A stretch of 12,822 nt of DNA from positions 1-12,822 of the forward strand of contig CAMLEQ010000062.1 of assembly GCA_946479015.1 (NCBI GenBank), in the 5' to 3' direction. The notes under the pieces were generated by a model. It was not told the DNA's origin. It searched no databases and worked only from the letters and a program-made list of their open reading frames with translations. The translations under genes were made by a program, and so were the position numbers. Below, piece after piece: positions 1 to 5,337 of this stretch (the first letter of the stretch is position 1; each line of letters starts with the position of its first letter). Source of the stretch: an uncultured Gemmatimonadota bacterium. GTDB lineage: Bacteria; Gemmatimonadota; Gemmatimonadetes; Gemmatimonadales; Gemmatimonadaceae.

Positions 1-6
1 AGTCCA

Positions 7-28
7 CCTACACGCGAACCTACACGCG
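7..28. repeat. short direct repeat at left edge
   Basis: A 10-base unit, CCTACACGCG, occurs at 7-16 and again at 19-28, separated by two bases. Bases 1-117 otherwise show no gene. The unit lies downstream of the creatininase gene on the minus strand. It may be chance in this GC-rich sequence, and no function is claimed. Confidence 0.35.
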
Positions 29-117
29 CCGTACCTCCCTCCTCTGCCCGTCAGTCCCCCACACGCCACACGCGTTCCACGGTGGTCCAGCAACCATGTC
101 CTACACACCCCAACCCC

Positions 118-882
118 TCAGTCGTACATCTCGCCCGGATCCACTTTGGCCAGCTCGAGGACGAACTCCGCGATCTTCCTCGTCACCACCTCCACGAACC
201 TCTCCCCTTTCTCCTTCGTCGCCTCTCTCGGATCACCCACCCCCGTATCGTCCGTCACACGCGTCCACTCGCGCTGGGCCCAGGCCCACCCTTCCCGCAG
301 CCCGCTCGGCCGGAAGCGGCGCGCGCGCCCCGGACCCGCCTGGGAGAGCGGGAGCACCAGCTCCGGCGCGATCGCCAGCATCACGCTCGTCTCCAGCTCG
401 CCGGCGTGATCTCCCGGCGTGGCGAAGTACGCGTCGGGCTTCACGGCCGCGTACCAGTTGAGCGTGCAGAGCATCATGCGCGTGGTGGGCTGCAGCTCGC
501 GGATGATCTGCTTGAAATCGTTCCCGCCGTGTCCGTTCACGATCACGAGCTTGCGCACGCCGTGCGGCTCGATGGCGCGCACGATGTCGCGGAGCAGGGC
601 GGCCTGCGTGCTCGGGTTCATGTTCAGGCAGAGCGGGATGTCGAGCTGCCCCGTGTTCACGCCGAAGGGGACGGCGGGGAGCGCGATCACCCGCGCTCCC
701 CCCTCCCACGCGAGGCGCGCCGCCTCGGCCGCGACCGCGTCCGCCTCGATGGTGTCCGTGCCGTACGGCAGGTGAAGGTTGTGCGCCTCGGTGGCGCCCC
801 ACGGGAGCAGCGCCACCTCGTATCTACTGTCGCGCACGATCTTCCAGCTGGTCTCGGCGAGGATGTACGGTCGTCCGGTCAT
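118..882 (-). CDS. creatininase family metal-dependent amidohydrolase
   Basis: This 254-residue protein has the length and hallmark motifs of the creatininase family (creatinine amidohydrolase, the archaeal formamide hydrolase ArfB, mycofactocin MftE), which hydrolyse cyclic or linear amides with a two-metal centre. Near the N-terminus is the segment GATEAHNLHLPYGTDT (29-44), with E32, H34 and D43 in the spacing of the family's metal ligands. NGHGGN (116-121) supplies another His, and HAGELET (159-165) matches the conserved HAGE stretch. No signal peptide is visible, so it is probably cytoplasmic. The exact substrate cannot be read from sequence; creatinine itself is unlikely to be the only option, because NGHGGN has Gly where true creatininase has a Glu ligand (recalled, not checked). 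The ATG at 882 has no clear Shine-Dalgarno. The gene diverges from the DUF4342 gene, so the start sits in a shared intergenic region containing a near-perfect palindrome (915-934). Confidence 0.92.
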   Translation of the reverse strand: MTGRPYILAETSWKIVRDSRYEVALLPWGATEAHNLHLPYGTDTIEADAVAAEAARLAWEGGARVIALPAVPFGVNTGQLDIPLCLNMNPSTQAALLRDIVRAIEPHGVRKLVIVNGHGGNDFKQIIRELQPTTRMMLCTLNWYAAVKPDAYFATPGDHAGELETSVMLAIAPELVLPLSQAGPGRARRFRPSGLREGWAWAQREWTRVTDDTGVGDPREATKEKGERFVEVVTRKIAEFVLELAKVDPGEMYD

Positions 883-914
883 GCGCGTGCGGGGGGTGGA
901 GGGTGATCTGGTGA

Positions 915-934
915 GTGCGCCAGGGCTGGCGCAC
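915..934. promoter_or_regulatory. 20-bp inverted repeat in divergent intergenic region
   Basis: GTGCGCCAG (915-923) and CTGGCGCAC (926-934) are exact reverse complements separated by GG. The two-base gap is too small for a good RNA hairpin loop, so a dimeric protein-binding site is the more natural reading. It lies 32 bases upstream of the creatininase start and about 125 bases upstream of the DUF4342 start, so a bound factor could act on either gene. No adjacent regulator gene is seen. Confidence 0.4.
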
Positions 935-1059
935 CGTTGCGCGGCGCGGCCGGGTCACCCATGCTCGTGGTCCGTCCCCGCGGCACTGCCGGGGGCTGCA
1001 ACCCGCGGGCCCAATCCGCCGTAGGGTAACGAGGACGAACCCACCAGATGGGAGGAGCG

Positions 1060-1365
1060 ATGACCACGGAACAGGGTCGCACCGAGGAGGTGCGTGTCGG
1101 GGGCGAGGGGCTGCTCGCGACGGTGAAGCGGCTCGTGCGCGAGGGGAACGTGCGTCGCGTCATCATCAAGAACGCCGAGGGGCGCACCGTGCTCGATTTC
1201 CCGCTCACGGCGGGGGTGGTGGGGGCGGCGCTGCTCCCGTTCTGGGCAGCGGTCGGCGGGCTGGCGGCGCTCGCCGCGCACTACACGATCTACGTCGAGC
1301 GGCACGACGACACGGCGAGCGGCGTCGCGAAGAGCGACGTCGCCGGGAGCGACGGGGCGCCGTAG
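1060..1365 (+). CDS. DUF4342 domain-containing small membrane protein
   Basis: The 101-residue protein matches the DUF4342 layout as I know it: a short acidic start, an amphipathic helix followed by EGNVRRVIIKNAEG (28-41), then a single hydrophobic stretch FPLTAGVVGAALLPFW (47-62) continuing to about residue 74, and a short charged tail. The family is widespread, of unknown function and probably membrane-associated. I chose the ATG at 1060 over the in-frame ATG at 1048: GGAGG at 1051-1055 sits just ahead of it, while the earlier ATG has only a distant GAGG (1031-1034). The last codons form the left arm of a GC-rich hairpin with the following bases. The gene is alone on the plus strand and converges with the GNAT gene, whose stop is 10 bases away. 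Confidence 0.85.
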   Translation: MTTEQGRTEEVRVGGEGLLATVKRLVREGNVRRVIIKNAEGRTVLDFPLTAGVVGAALLPFWAAVGGLAALAAHYTIYVERHDDTASGVAKSDVAGSDGAP

Positions 1366-1374
1366 CGGCGCCCC
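1354..1374. terminator. GC hairpin between convergent genes, no U-tract
   Basis: GGGGCGCC (1354-1361) pairs perfectly with GGCGCCCC (1367-1374) around a 5-base loop that holds the TAG stop of the DUF4342 gene. Neither side carries a run of T, so it is not a classical intrinsic terminator. Its place exactly between two convergent stop codons suggests a shared 3'-end hairpin, either U-independent or protecting ends made by Rho. Confidence 0.45.
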
Positions 1375-1375
1375 C

Positions 1376-1822
1376 TCACGCGAGCGTCTTGGAGAATCGC
1401 CGGCCGGTGTACGGGATCCCGCACCGCTCGTAGAACGCGTGCGCGCCGGCGCGCTCCGCGCCGCTGGTGACCGTCAGCCGCTCGCACCCGCGCTCGCGCG
1501 CCCAGCCCTCCGCCGCCTCCACCAGCCGCCGCCCGATCCCCGTCCCCCGCGCGCCGGCGGCGATCACCATCAGGGTGATGTACGCCACCGGCCGCGCGCG
1601 ATGCACCACGTGGAATCGGTGGAGTCCCATCACCCCGAGCACCGCGTCGCCGCGGGTCGCCACGAGGATCGCATCGCGCTCCGGATCGAGCGCCGCGAGC
1701 CGCGACGGGATGGCCGAGGGCTCCGTGGGATAGCCGAGCTCCGTGATCAGCGGCGCCACCGCCGGCGCGTCCGCGGCGTGCGCGGCGCGGATCCGGAGCT
1801 CGCCGGCGCCGGGCGCGGTCAC
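1376..1822 (-). CDS. GNAT family N-acetyltransferase
   Basis: This is a 148-residue single-domain GNAT protein, which would transfer an acetyl group from acetyl-CoA to an amine. The N-terminal part, ELRIRAAHAADAPAVAPLI (8-26), is the usual beta1-alpha1 opening. The acetyl-CoA-binding loop is seen as RGTGIG (92-97), preceded by the strand YITLMVIAAGA (81-91), and AHAFYERCGI (127-136) contains the Tyr often used as general acid (Y131). The start is taken as GTG at 1822, which overlaps the stop of the upstream gene in a 4-base GTGA junction typical of translational coupling. The open frame extends further upstream, but that extension is arginine/proline-rich and lies inside the neighbouring gene, so I treat it as non-coding. 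The substrate is unknown. The gene is second in a two-gene operon with a hypothetical protein. Confidence 0.9.
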   Translation of the reverse strand: MTAPGAGELRIRAAHAADAPAVAPLITELGYPTEPSAIPSRLAALDPERDAILVATRGDAVLGVMGLHRFHVVHRARPVAYITLMVIAAGARGTGIGRRLVEAAEGWARERGCERLTVTSGAERAGAHAFYERCGIPYTGRRFSKTLA

Positions 1823-2367
1823 GCGCCGCGGCGCTCGCGCTTGGGCGCGGCCTGCTGGATGTAGAGATCGAGGTGCACGCGCGCGAGCCCCATCTGCTGC
1901 GCCACCGCGCTGGCGATCCCCTGCCACGCGGCGTTCTGCGTCGGCGTGAGCTGCCGGATGCCGCGCCACGCGGGGAGCGAGGCGGCGGGATCGGCGTCGC
2001 GCAGGTACGTGGCGGCGGCGGCGTCCATGGGGAGCTCGAGCCACCGCTCGGTACGGTGCAGCCGGTACTGCTCGCGGAGGTACGCGTCGTACAGCGCCTC
2101 GCGCAGGAAGAGGTCCACGGCGCGCCGGGCGATCCCCCACCCCTGCGCGTTGCGCGGGAGGCGGCGGAGGAGTGTGTCCGTCGCGCCGTCGAGGCAGCGC
2201 CCGAACGTGGAGGCGCGGCAGAGCGCGAACTCGCGCAGGGAAAGCTCGGCCAGGACGTCGCGCGCGACCGCGATGGCACCGGCCGCGCCGCGCCCACCCA
2301 GCGCGGTGCCGGGGAGCGCCGACACGGCCACTTTCCGCTGGATCATCTTGAGGAAGTCGCGTCTCAC
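1819..2367 (-). CDS. hypothetical protein with possible twin-arginine signal
   Basis: I do not recognise this family. From the GTG at 2367 the protein is 182 residues and begins with an initiator followed by RRDFLK, a close match to the twin-arginine export motif RRxFLK. A weakly hydrophobic, Ala/Gly-rich stretch (about residues 12-30) then leads into a mostly helical region rich in Leu and Arg. Against export, the extra charged residues in MIQRK directly after the motif make the hydrophobic core weak. An ATG start at 2346 would remove the RR motif and give 175 residues. Neither start has a clear Shine-Dalgarno. The GTG is favoured because a sigma70-like promoter at 2431-2459 would place the transcript start near 2424, ruling out the longest open frame, which begins at 2478. 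The gene is first of a pair, overlapping the GNAT gene by 4 bases. Confidence 0.65.
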   Translation of the reverse strand: MRRDFLKMIQRKVAVSALPGTALGGRGAAGAIAVARDVLAELSLREFALCRASTFGRCLDGATDTLLRRLPRNAQGWGIARRAVDLFLREALYDAYLREQYRLHRTERWLELPMDAAAATYLRDADPAASLPAWRGIRQLTPTQNAAWQGIASAVAQQMGLARVHLDLYIQQAAPKRERRGA

Positions 2368-2430
2368 GGGCTCGGTCCGGCAGGGGCAGGTGGACGGGCC
2401 GCCGTCGTGCGGCCGCGCTCGGAGCCGGGG

Positions 2431-2459
2431 AAGATATGCGGCGCGCGGTCCCCCGTCAG
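2431..2459 (-). promoter_or_regulatory. predicted sigma70-like promoter for the hypothetical-GNAT operon
   Basis: Read on the minus strand, CTGACG (2459-2454) and TATCTT (2436-2431) are separated by 17 bases. Each matches four of six positions of the TTGACA and TATAAT consensus. Transcription would begin near 2424 and leave a leader of about 57 bases before the GTG at 2367. This is a visual match only. Confidence 0.4.
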
Positions 2460-2501
2460 GCCCCGAGGGTTGGGGCAACGCCTGGGGCCGGCACGCAATC
2501 T

Positions 2502-2529
2502 TTGACTTTCTTCATCATCCTGCTACATT
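2502..2529 (+). promoter_or_regulatory. strong sigma70-type promoter with extended -10 for rpsU-infA
   Basis: TTGACT (2502-2507) is followed after 16 bases by TACATT (2524-2529), and TGC (2521-2523) directly before it gives an extended -10 element. The promoter sits in one of the few AT-rich patches of the window (about 2499-2536). Transcription should start near 2535-2537. It is the only good promoter I see ahead of rpsU, 290 bases upstream of the start codon, which implies a long leader. Confidence 0.7.
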
Positions 2530-2575
2530 TAGCAAGCGACAAGAAGCGCCGACGACGCGCACACGTCTCATGTAC

Positions 2576-2610
2576 CGGGGGCCTCGCTGAGCGGTGCCCC
2601 CGTTTTCGTT
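2576..2610 (+). terminator. intrinsic terminator 40 bases after the rpsU promoter
   Basis: CGGGGGC (2576-2582) pairs with GCCCCCG (2596-2602), followed at once by TTTTCGTT (2603-2610). It is the only hairpin with a proper T-run in the window. It lies only about 40-65 bases past the predicted rpsU transcription start, so it would either release a small RNA of about 70-75 bases or act as an attenuator controlling read-through into rpsU-infA. Confidence 0.65.
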
Positions 2611-2648
2611 GTCGGCGGGCCGGGCGACGCCCGGTGCACCATGTGCAA

Positions 2649-2690
2649 GGCCGGACATGACCCCCGGCCGCCCGAAACGTGGCCGGACAT
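2649..2690 (+). repeat. direct repeat GGCCGGACAT in the rpsU leader
   Basis: The 10-base unit occurs at 2649-2658 and 2681-2690. Each copy can pair its GGCCG with a following CGGCC (2665-2669 and 2703-2707), giving two similar stem-loops in a row. This may be a duplicated RNA element or protein-binding hairpin. Function unknown. Confidence 0.4.
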
Positions 2691-2816
2691 CAGTGGATGA
2701 CTCGGCCGGGTGGCGAACGACGCACCCGGTGTGCGAGGGGTCGGCTCGATGCGAGTACGTCGGGCAGACCCCTCATCTCGTCGCCGGCAACACGGCGACT
2801 CTTCAGTGGAGACAGA

Positions 2817-3008
2817 ATGATCGAAGTGAAGCTCGACGAAGGCGATCGGATCGACTGGGCGCTCAAGACCTTCAAGCGGAAGGTACTGCGCGCGGGAATT
2901 CTCAAGGATCTGCGGCGCCGCCGGCACTACCTGAAGCCGAGCGAAGCCAAGCACCTCAAGTCGCAGGCTGCGCAGCGCCGCGCCCACGGCAAGCGGCGTG
3001 CGGAGTAA
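2817..3008 (+). CDS. rpsU: 30S ribosomal protein S21 (bS21)
   Basis: This 63-residue basic protein has the bS21 pattern: an N-terminal strand [23 protein letters not shown] (first 23 residues), the segment [17 protein letters not shown] (27-43), and a lysine/arginine-rich helical tail. bS21 sits on the 30S platform near the anti-Shine-Dalgarno end of 16S rRNA and aids initiation. I chose the ATG at 2817 because the family starts there and because GGAGA (2808-2812) is correctly placed. The longer open frame upstream runs through the structured leader. infA follows after 25 bases, so the two probably share a transcript from the 2502-2529 promoter. Length is in the normal range for the family. 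Confidence 0.96.
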   Translation: MIEVKLDEGDRIDWALKTFKRKVLRAGILKDLRRRRHYLKPSEAKHLKSQAAQRRAHGKRRAE

Positions 3009-3033
3009 CGACACTCTCGCGCGAGGACGGCGA

Positions 3034-3255
3034 ATGTCGAAGGAAGAAGCGATGGAGCTGGAAGGCGTGGTAGCCGACGTGCTGCCCAGCACCACCTTCC
3101 GGGTCGAGCTGGAGAACGGGCACACCGTGCTCGCCACGCTCGCCGGAAAGATGCGGCGGTTCCGCATCCGCGTGCTGACCGGCGACCGCGTGAAGGTCGA
3201 GGTCTCTCCCTACGACCTCACGCGCGGCCGCATCACCTTCCGTTACAAGAGCTGA
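3034..3255 (+). CDS. infA: translation initiation factor IF-1
   Basis: The 73-residue protein is a full-length IF-1: a single S1/OB-fold domain that binds the ribosomal A site and works with IF-2 and IF-3 in initiation. Family features are [21 protein letters not shown] (starting at residue 9), [16 protein letters not shown] (38-53) and [15 protein letters not shown] (57-71). The start at 3034 ([11 protein letters not shown]) gives the usual length and has GAGG at 3023-3026 seven bases ahead. An earlier in-frame ATG at 2998 overlaps the end of rpsU and is rejected. Pairing of infA with rpsU rather than with the L36/S13/S11 cluster links two initiation-related proteins in one transcript. The gene ends next to a long GC hairpin at 3281-3308. 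Confidence 0.96.
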   Translation: MSKEEAMELEGVVADVLPSTTFRVELENGHTVLATLAGKMRRFRIRVLTGDRVKVEVSPYDLTRGRITFRYKS

Positions 3256-3280
3256 GCACAGCCACATCGCTTCGGCTCCC

Positions 3281-3308
3281 GGGCGCCTCGCGCATCAGCG
3301 CGGCGCCC
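3281..3308. terminator. GC hairpin between convergent genes, no U-tract
   Basis: GGGCGCC (3281-3287) and GGCGCCC (3302-3308) pair, and inside them GCGC (3290-3293) pairs with GCGC (3298-3301) around ATCA, leaving a two-base bulge. It spans the stop of the minus-strand gene ending at 3295 and lies 25 bases past the infA stop. There is no T-run on either strand. It resembles the hairpin at 1354-1374 in core sequence and in its location at a convergent junction. Confidence 0.45.
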
Positions 3309-4176
3309 CGGCGCCCGGCGCGCCCGGGGTCACCCGGGCCGCCACCCAGTGCGGCGCCTCCATCCACTTCCCGGCGTCGAACAGCTCCGCCGGGAGTGGA
3401 GCGTCCACCCGCCAGTTGGTGTAGACCTCCCGCTGGATCACCGCGCCGTTCAGGATGACCTGCACCTCCGTCGCCAGCAGCCCACCCGCGGCGGGGACGT
3501 AATTCTCCATCCGGATGTCCTCCATCTGCGTGCTGTCCGCTGGCGTCTTCCCCGGCGGCGGAAGGAGCATGCGCCGGAGCACGAGCTGCTCCGCATCCAC
3601 CCAGAACTGCGGCGACGTGCGGTCGCTCGCCCCGTGCGCCCCCACCACGTACACGGGACGCCCCTCGAACGTGTCCGCGCGCACGGCGCTCATGTCGTAC
3701 CGGTCGTGCGCGAGATCGGCGAGCGTCCGCGGCACGGGCTGCAGGTACAGCGTGGTGACGAAGGGGAGGAGCGGGTTCGCATCGGCGGTGGCGCGCGCCA
3801 CCTTCCCCCCGCGCACGCGGTAGACGGAGTCGCGGGTGAAGAGGATCCCGTTCCCCTCCCCCGGCGCGCCGATGTCGATGCGCAGGCGATCCCCCTGCGT
3901 GGCCTCGAACCAGGTCTCGTGCAGCGGCGTGCCATCGGGATTCCGGCGCGTGGTCCACTGCATGAAGGTCAGCGTGTGGAACCACTTCCCGGCGTAGTGG
4001 TCGTGCATGCGCTGCACGAGCTCGCGCCCGGAACGCGGGACGGCGGCCGTCTGCGCCGCCGACGGCGTCGCGGCGAGCACGGTGGACGCCGTGGCGGCGA
4101 TGGCACACGCGAGCGCGCGGCGGGCGAGGGTGGCGGAGCCGCGCGAGCGGCGTCCACGCGTGATGGGCATGGGCAT
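3295..4176 (-). CDS. exported LolA/LolB-like outer-membrane-type protein, function unknown
   Basis: From the ATG at 4176 the protein is 293 residues. It opens with an arginine-rich n-region and a hydrophobic core (about 20-36) ending in TPSAAQ (37-42), a plausible signal peptidase I site, so the mature protein should be periplasmic. The rest is a run of beta-strands with alternating aromatics, for instance WFHTLTFMQWTTRR (65-78), DRLRIDIG (96-103), ILFTRDSVYRVRGGKVAR (111-128), RPVYVVGA (173-180), and QFWVDAEQLVLRRMLL (190-205) followed by DIRMENYVP (220-228). That pattern resembles the half-barrel fold of LolA and LolB lipoprotein carriers, but I see no diagnostic residue, so the match is fold-level inference. 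No clear Shine-Dalgarno precedes the start; the second ATG at 4170 is equally possible. It lies 49 bases after the small membrane protein gene and may be the last gene of that unit. Confidence 0.75.
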   Translation of the reverse strand: MPMPITRGRRSRGSATLARRALACAIAATASTVLAATPSAAQTAAVPRSGRELVQRMHDHYAGKWFHTLTFMQWTTRRNPDGTPLHETWFEATQGDRLRIDIGAPGEGNGILFTRDSVYRVRGGKVARATADANPLLPFVTTLYLQPVPRTLADLAHDRYDMSAVRADTFEGRPVYVVGAHGASDRTSPQFWVDAEQLVLRRMLLPPPGKTPADSTQMEDIRMENYVPAAGGLLATEVQVILNGAVIQREVYTNWRVDAPLPAELFDAGKWMEAPHWVAARVTPGAPGAGAPR

Positions 4177-4225
4177 GACGATGAGGAGAGAGAGACGGAT
4201 GCGCGCGGACGCCCGCGCGTCGTGA

Positions 4226-4585
4226 TCAACTGATGAGCGGTCCCAGGCCGACCAGCAGCCCACCGACGAGCAGCGCGCCCCCGGAGAGCGCGCCGAGCGC
4301 CACCGCGGCACCTTTCACGATGCGCAGCAGCCGCGCCTCGCGCGACGCGCGATCACGCCCCTCGAGGGTGCGATCGGCGATCCCCCACGCACCGTAGGAG
4401 AGGAAGCACCCCGCCGCGGCGAGCAGCAAGCCCCACGCCGGAGGGCGCCAGAGCGCGGCGGCGACGACAGCCACCACTCCCCCGGCCGCATCGAGCACGA
4501 GACGGCCGTCGGAGGCGGCGCGCGCACGCGCGGCGAGCAGCGCGCCGAGCGTGCGATCGCGATCGGAGAGCGAGCCGGTCGGCAT
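4226..4585 (-). CDS. small three-helix membrane protein, unknown function
   Basis: This protein of 119 residues has a charged N-terminal segment, then hydrophobic stretches at about 29-46, 49-70 and 91-115, so three membrane helices are likely. A charged loop (71-90, DRTLEGRDRASREARLLRIV) separates the second and third. The start at 4585 (MPTGSLSDRD) follows GGAG with a 6-base gap. A much longer open frame runs upstream to 5218 but overlaps the lipoprotein gene in another frame and is arginine/glycine-rich, so it is rejected. The gene begins 23 bases after the lipoprotein stop, so the two are probably co-transcribed. I recognise no family. Confidence 0.72.
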   Translation of the reverse strand: MPTGSLSDRDRTLGALLAARARAASDGRLVLDAAGGVVAVVAAALWRPPAWGLLLAAAGCFLSYGAWGIADRTLEGRDRASREARLLRIVKGAAVALGALSGGALLVGGLLVGLGPLIS

Positions 4586-4608
4586 GATGGACTCCGGTGT
4601 GGGTCCCA

Positions 4609-5154
4609 CTACGCCACGCGTCCTTCCCGCACCACCTGCCACTTCCCGTTCCGCTTCACCAACTGGTACGCGCGCTCGAACGCGAATCGCTGGTGCGGCG
4701 CGGCGCCGGGAAGGTCGTAGCGCTGCGCCGAGAGATACACCTCCACCGAATCCCGCCCGAGCGAGAGCACGGGGGAGAACCGCACCACGTACCCCGCGAT
4801 CCGGGCCTGGCAGCGCGGCGCGCGCTTCGCCTCCTGCTCGGCGAACGGACCGCACGTCCCCTGCACCACCTCGGCGTTCCGGAGCGAGCGCACCACCTGC
4901 GGCGCCACCGCCGGCCCGCTGCCGTACCCCGAGCCGCGGGGGAGCAGCTCCGGGTAGAGGAGGAGCGAGAGCGATGGCTCCTTGTCGAACGCCGCCCGCA
5001 CCGCGCTCTCGTAGATCGTGGCGCGCTCCTCCACCGGAAGCGAGGCCTCGTGCAGCCCGCGCCCGCGCGCCGCGTTCGCGTCGTCGTTCCCGCCCCCGCA
5101 CCCCGCCGCCATCAGCGCCACACACATCACCCACCACCCCGCACCGTATCGCAT
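4609..5154 (-). CDS. predicted lipoprotein, unknown function
   Basis: From the ATG at 5154 the protein is 181 residues. It begins with a short hydrophobic signal, WWVMCVALMAAGC (7-19), whose C19 would be lipidated; the lipobox MAAGC is slightly atypical. A Gly/Asn/Asp-rich linker follows. The mature part contains one helical section (41-57), a cysteine pair (C101, C115), and a strand-rich C-terminal half ending in ERAYQLVKRNGKWQVVREGRV (starting at 160), a form common in secreted NTF2/DUF-type domains that end with a KxGxWQVV strand. The frame stays open for 34 more codons upstream, but only the ATG at 5154 puts the signal peptide at the N-terminus. A GGGAG lies 11 bases ahead of it. A tandem palindrome (5171-5190) sits just upstream. 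It is the likely first gene of a unit with the two following genes. Confidence 0.78.
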   Translation of the reverse strand: MRYGAGWWVMCVALMAAGCGGGNDDANAARGRGLHEASLPVEERATIYESAVRAAFDKEPSLSLLLYPELLPRGSGYGSGPAVAPQVVRSLRNAEVVQGTCGPFAEQEAKRAPRCQARIAGYVVRFSPVLSLGRDSVEVYLSAQRYDLPGAAPHQRFAFERAYQLVKRNGKWQVVREGRVA

Positions 5155-5170
5155 CGAGACGCGCGCTCCC

Positions 5171-5190
5171 GGGCCCACGTGGGCCCACGT
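5171..5190. promoter_or_regulatory. tandem 10-mer forming overlapping perfect palindromes
   Basis: GGGCCCACGT is repeated exactly twice (5171-5180, 5181-5190). The first 16 bases (5171-5186) are a perfect palindrome centred on CACGTG, and 5177-5190 form a second perfect palindrome centred on GGGCCC. It lies 17 bases upstream of the lipoprotein start, where an operator could block transcription or ribosome entry. No dedicated regulator is adjacent. Confidence 0.45.
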
Positions 5191-5337
5191 TGGATCGTTG
5201 CCGTACGCCGCCTTCCACTGGTTCGTGCCCACCAGGCGGTCATCGGCGACGCGCATGGCGTTGCTCGCGCCGGTGATGCGCGTGGAACCCGCCGCTCCAT
5301 CTAGCCCCCGGCCGCGCTCGCGGTCAAGGATGTGCCG

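Larger units (their letters stand above)
2536..2816 (+). promoter_or_regulatory. long structured 5' leader of rpsU
   Basis: No protein gene is visible here; the block is best read as an untranslated leader. Hairpins in order: an intrinsic terminator (2576-2610); CCGGGC/GCCCGG (2620-2625 with 2629-2634); GGCCGG/CCGGCC (2649-2654 with 2664-2669); an 8-bp stem GAGGGGTC/GACCCCTC (2735-2742 with 2767-2774) enclosing a smaller CTCG/CGAG hairpin (2745-2748 with 2752-2755); and a 7-bp stem GTCGCCG/CGGCGAC (2780-2786 with 2793-2799) ending 8 bases before the ribosome-binding GGAGA (2808-2812). Leaders of ribosomal protein operons are often bound by their own product or end early by attenuation. Whether either happens here is inference. 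I match it to no leader family that I can recall. Confidence 0.55.

Noticed and set aside
1823..2140. N-terminal extension of the GNAT open frame
   Set aside because: It is arginine/proline-rich, lies inside the upstream gene in another frame, and the GNAT fold begins at the GTG at 1822.
5155..5256. 34-codon in-frame extension of the lipoprotein gene
   Set aside because: It would bury the signal peptide and lipobox inside the protein; the ATG at 5154 places them at the N-terminus.
5260..5337. Possible tRNA-like GGGTTCC segment on the minus strand
   Set aside because: The loop does not fit the T-arm consensus and no cloverleaf can be drawn around it.
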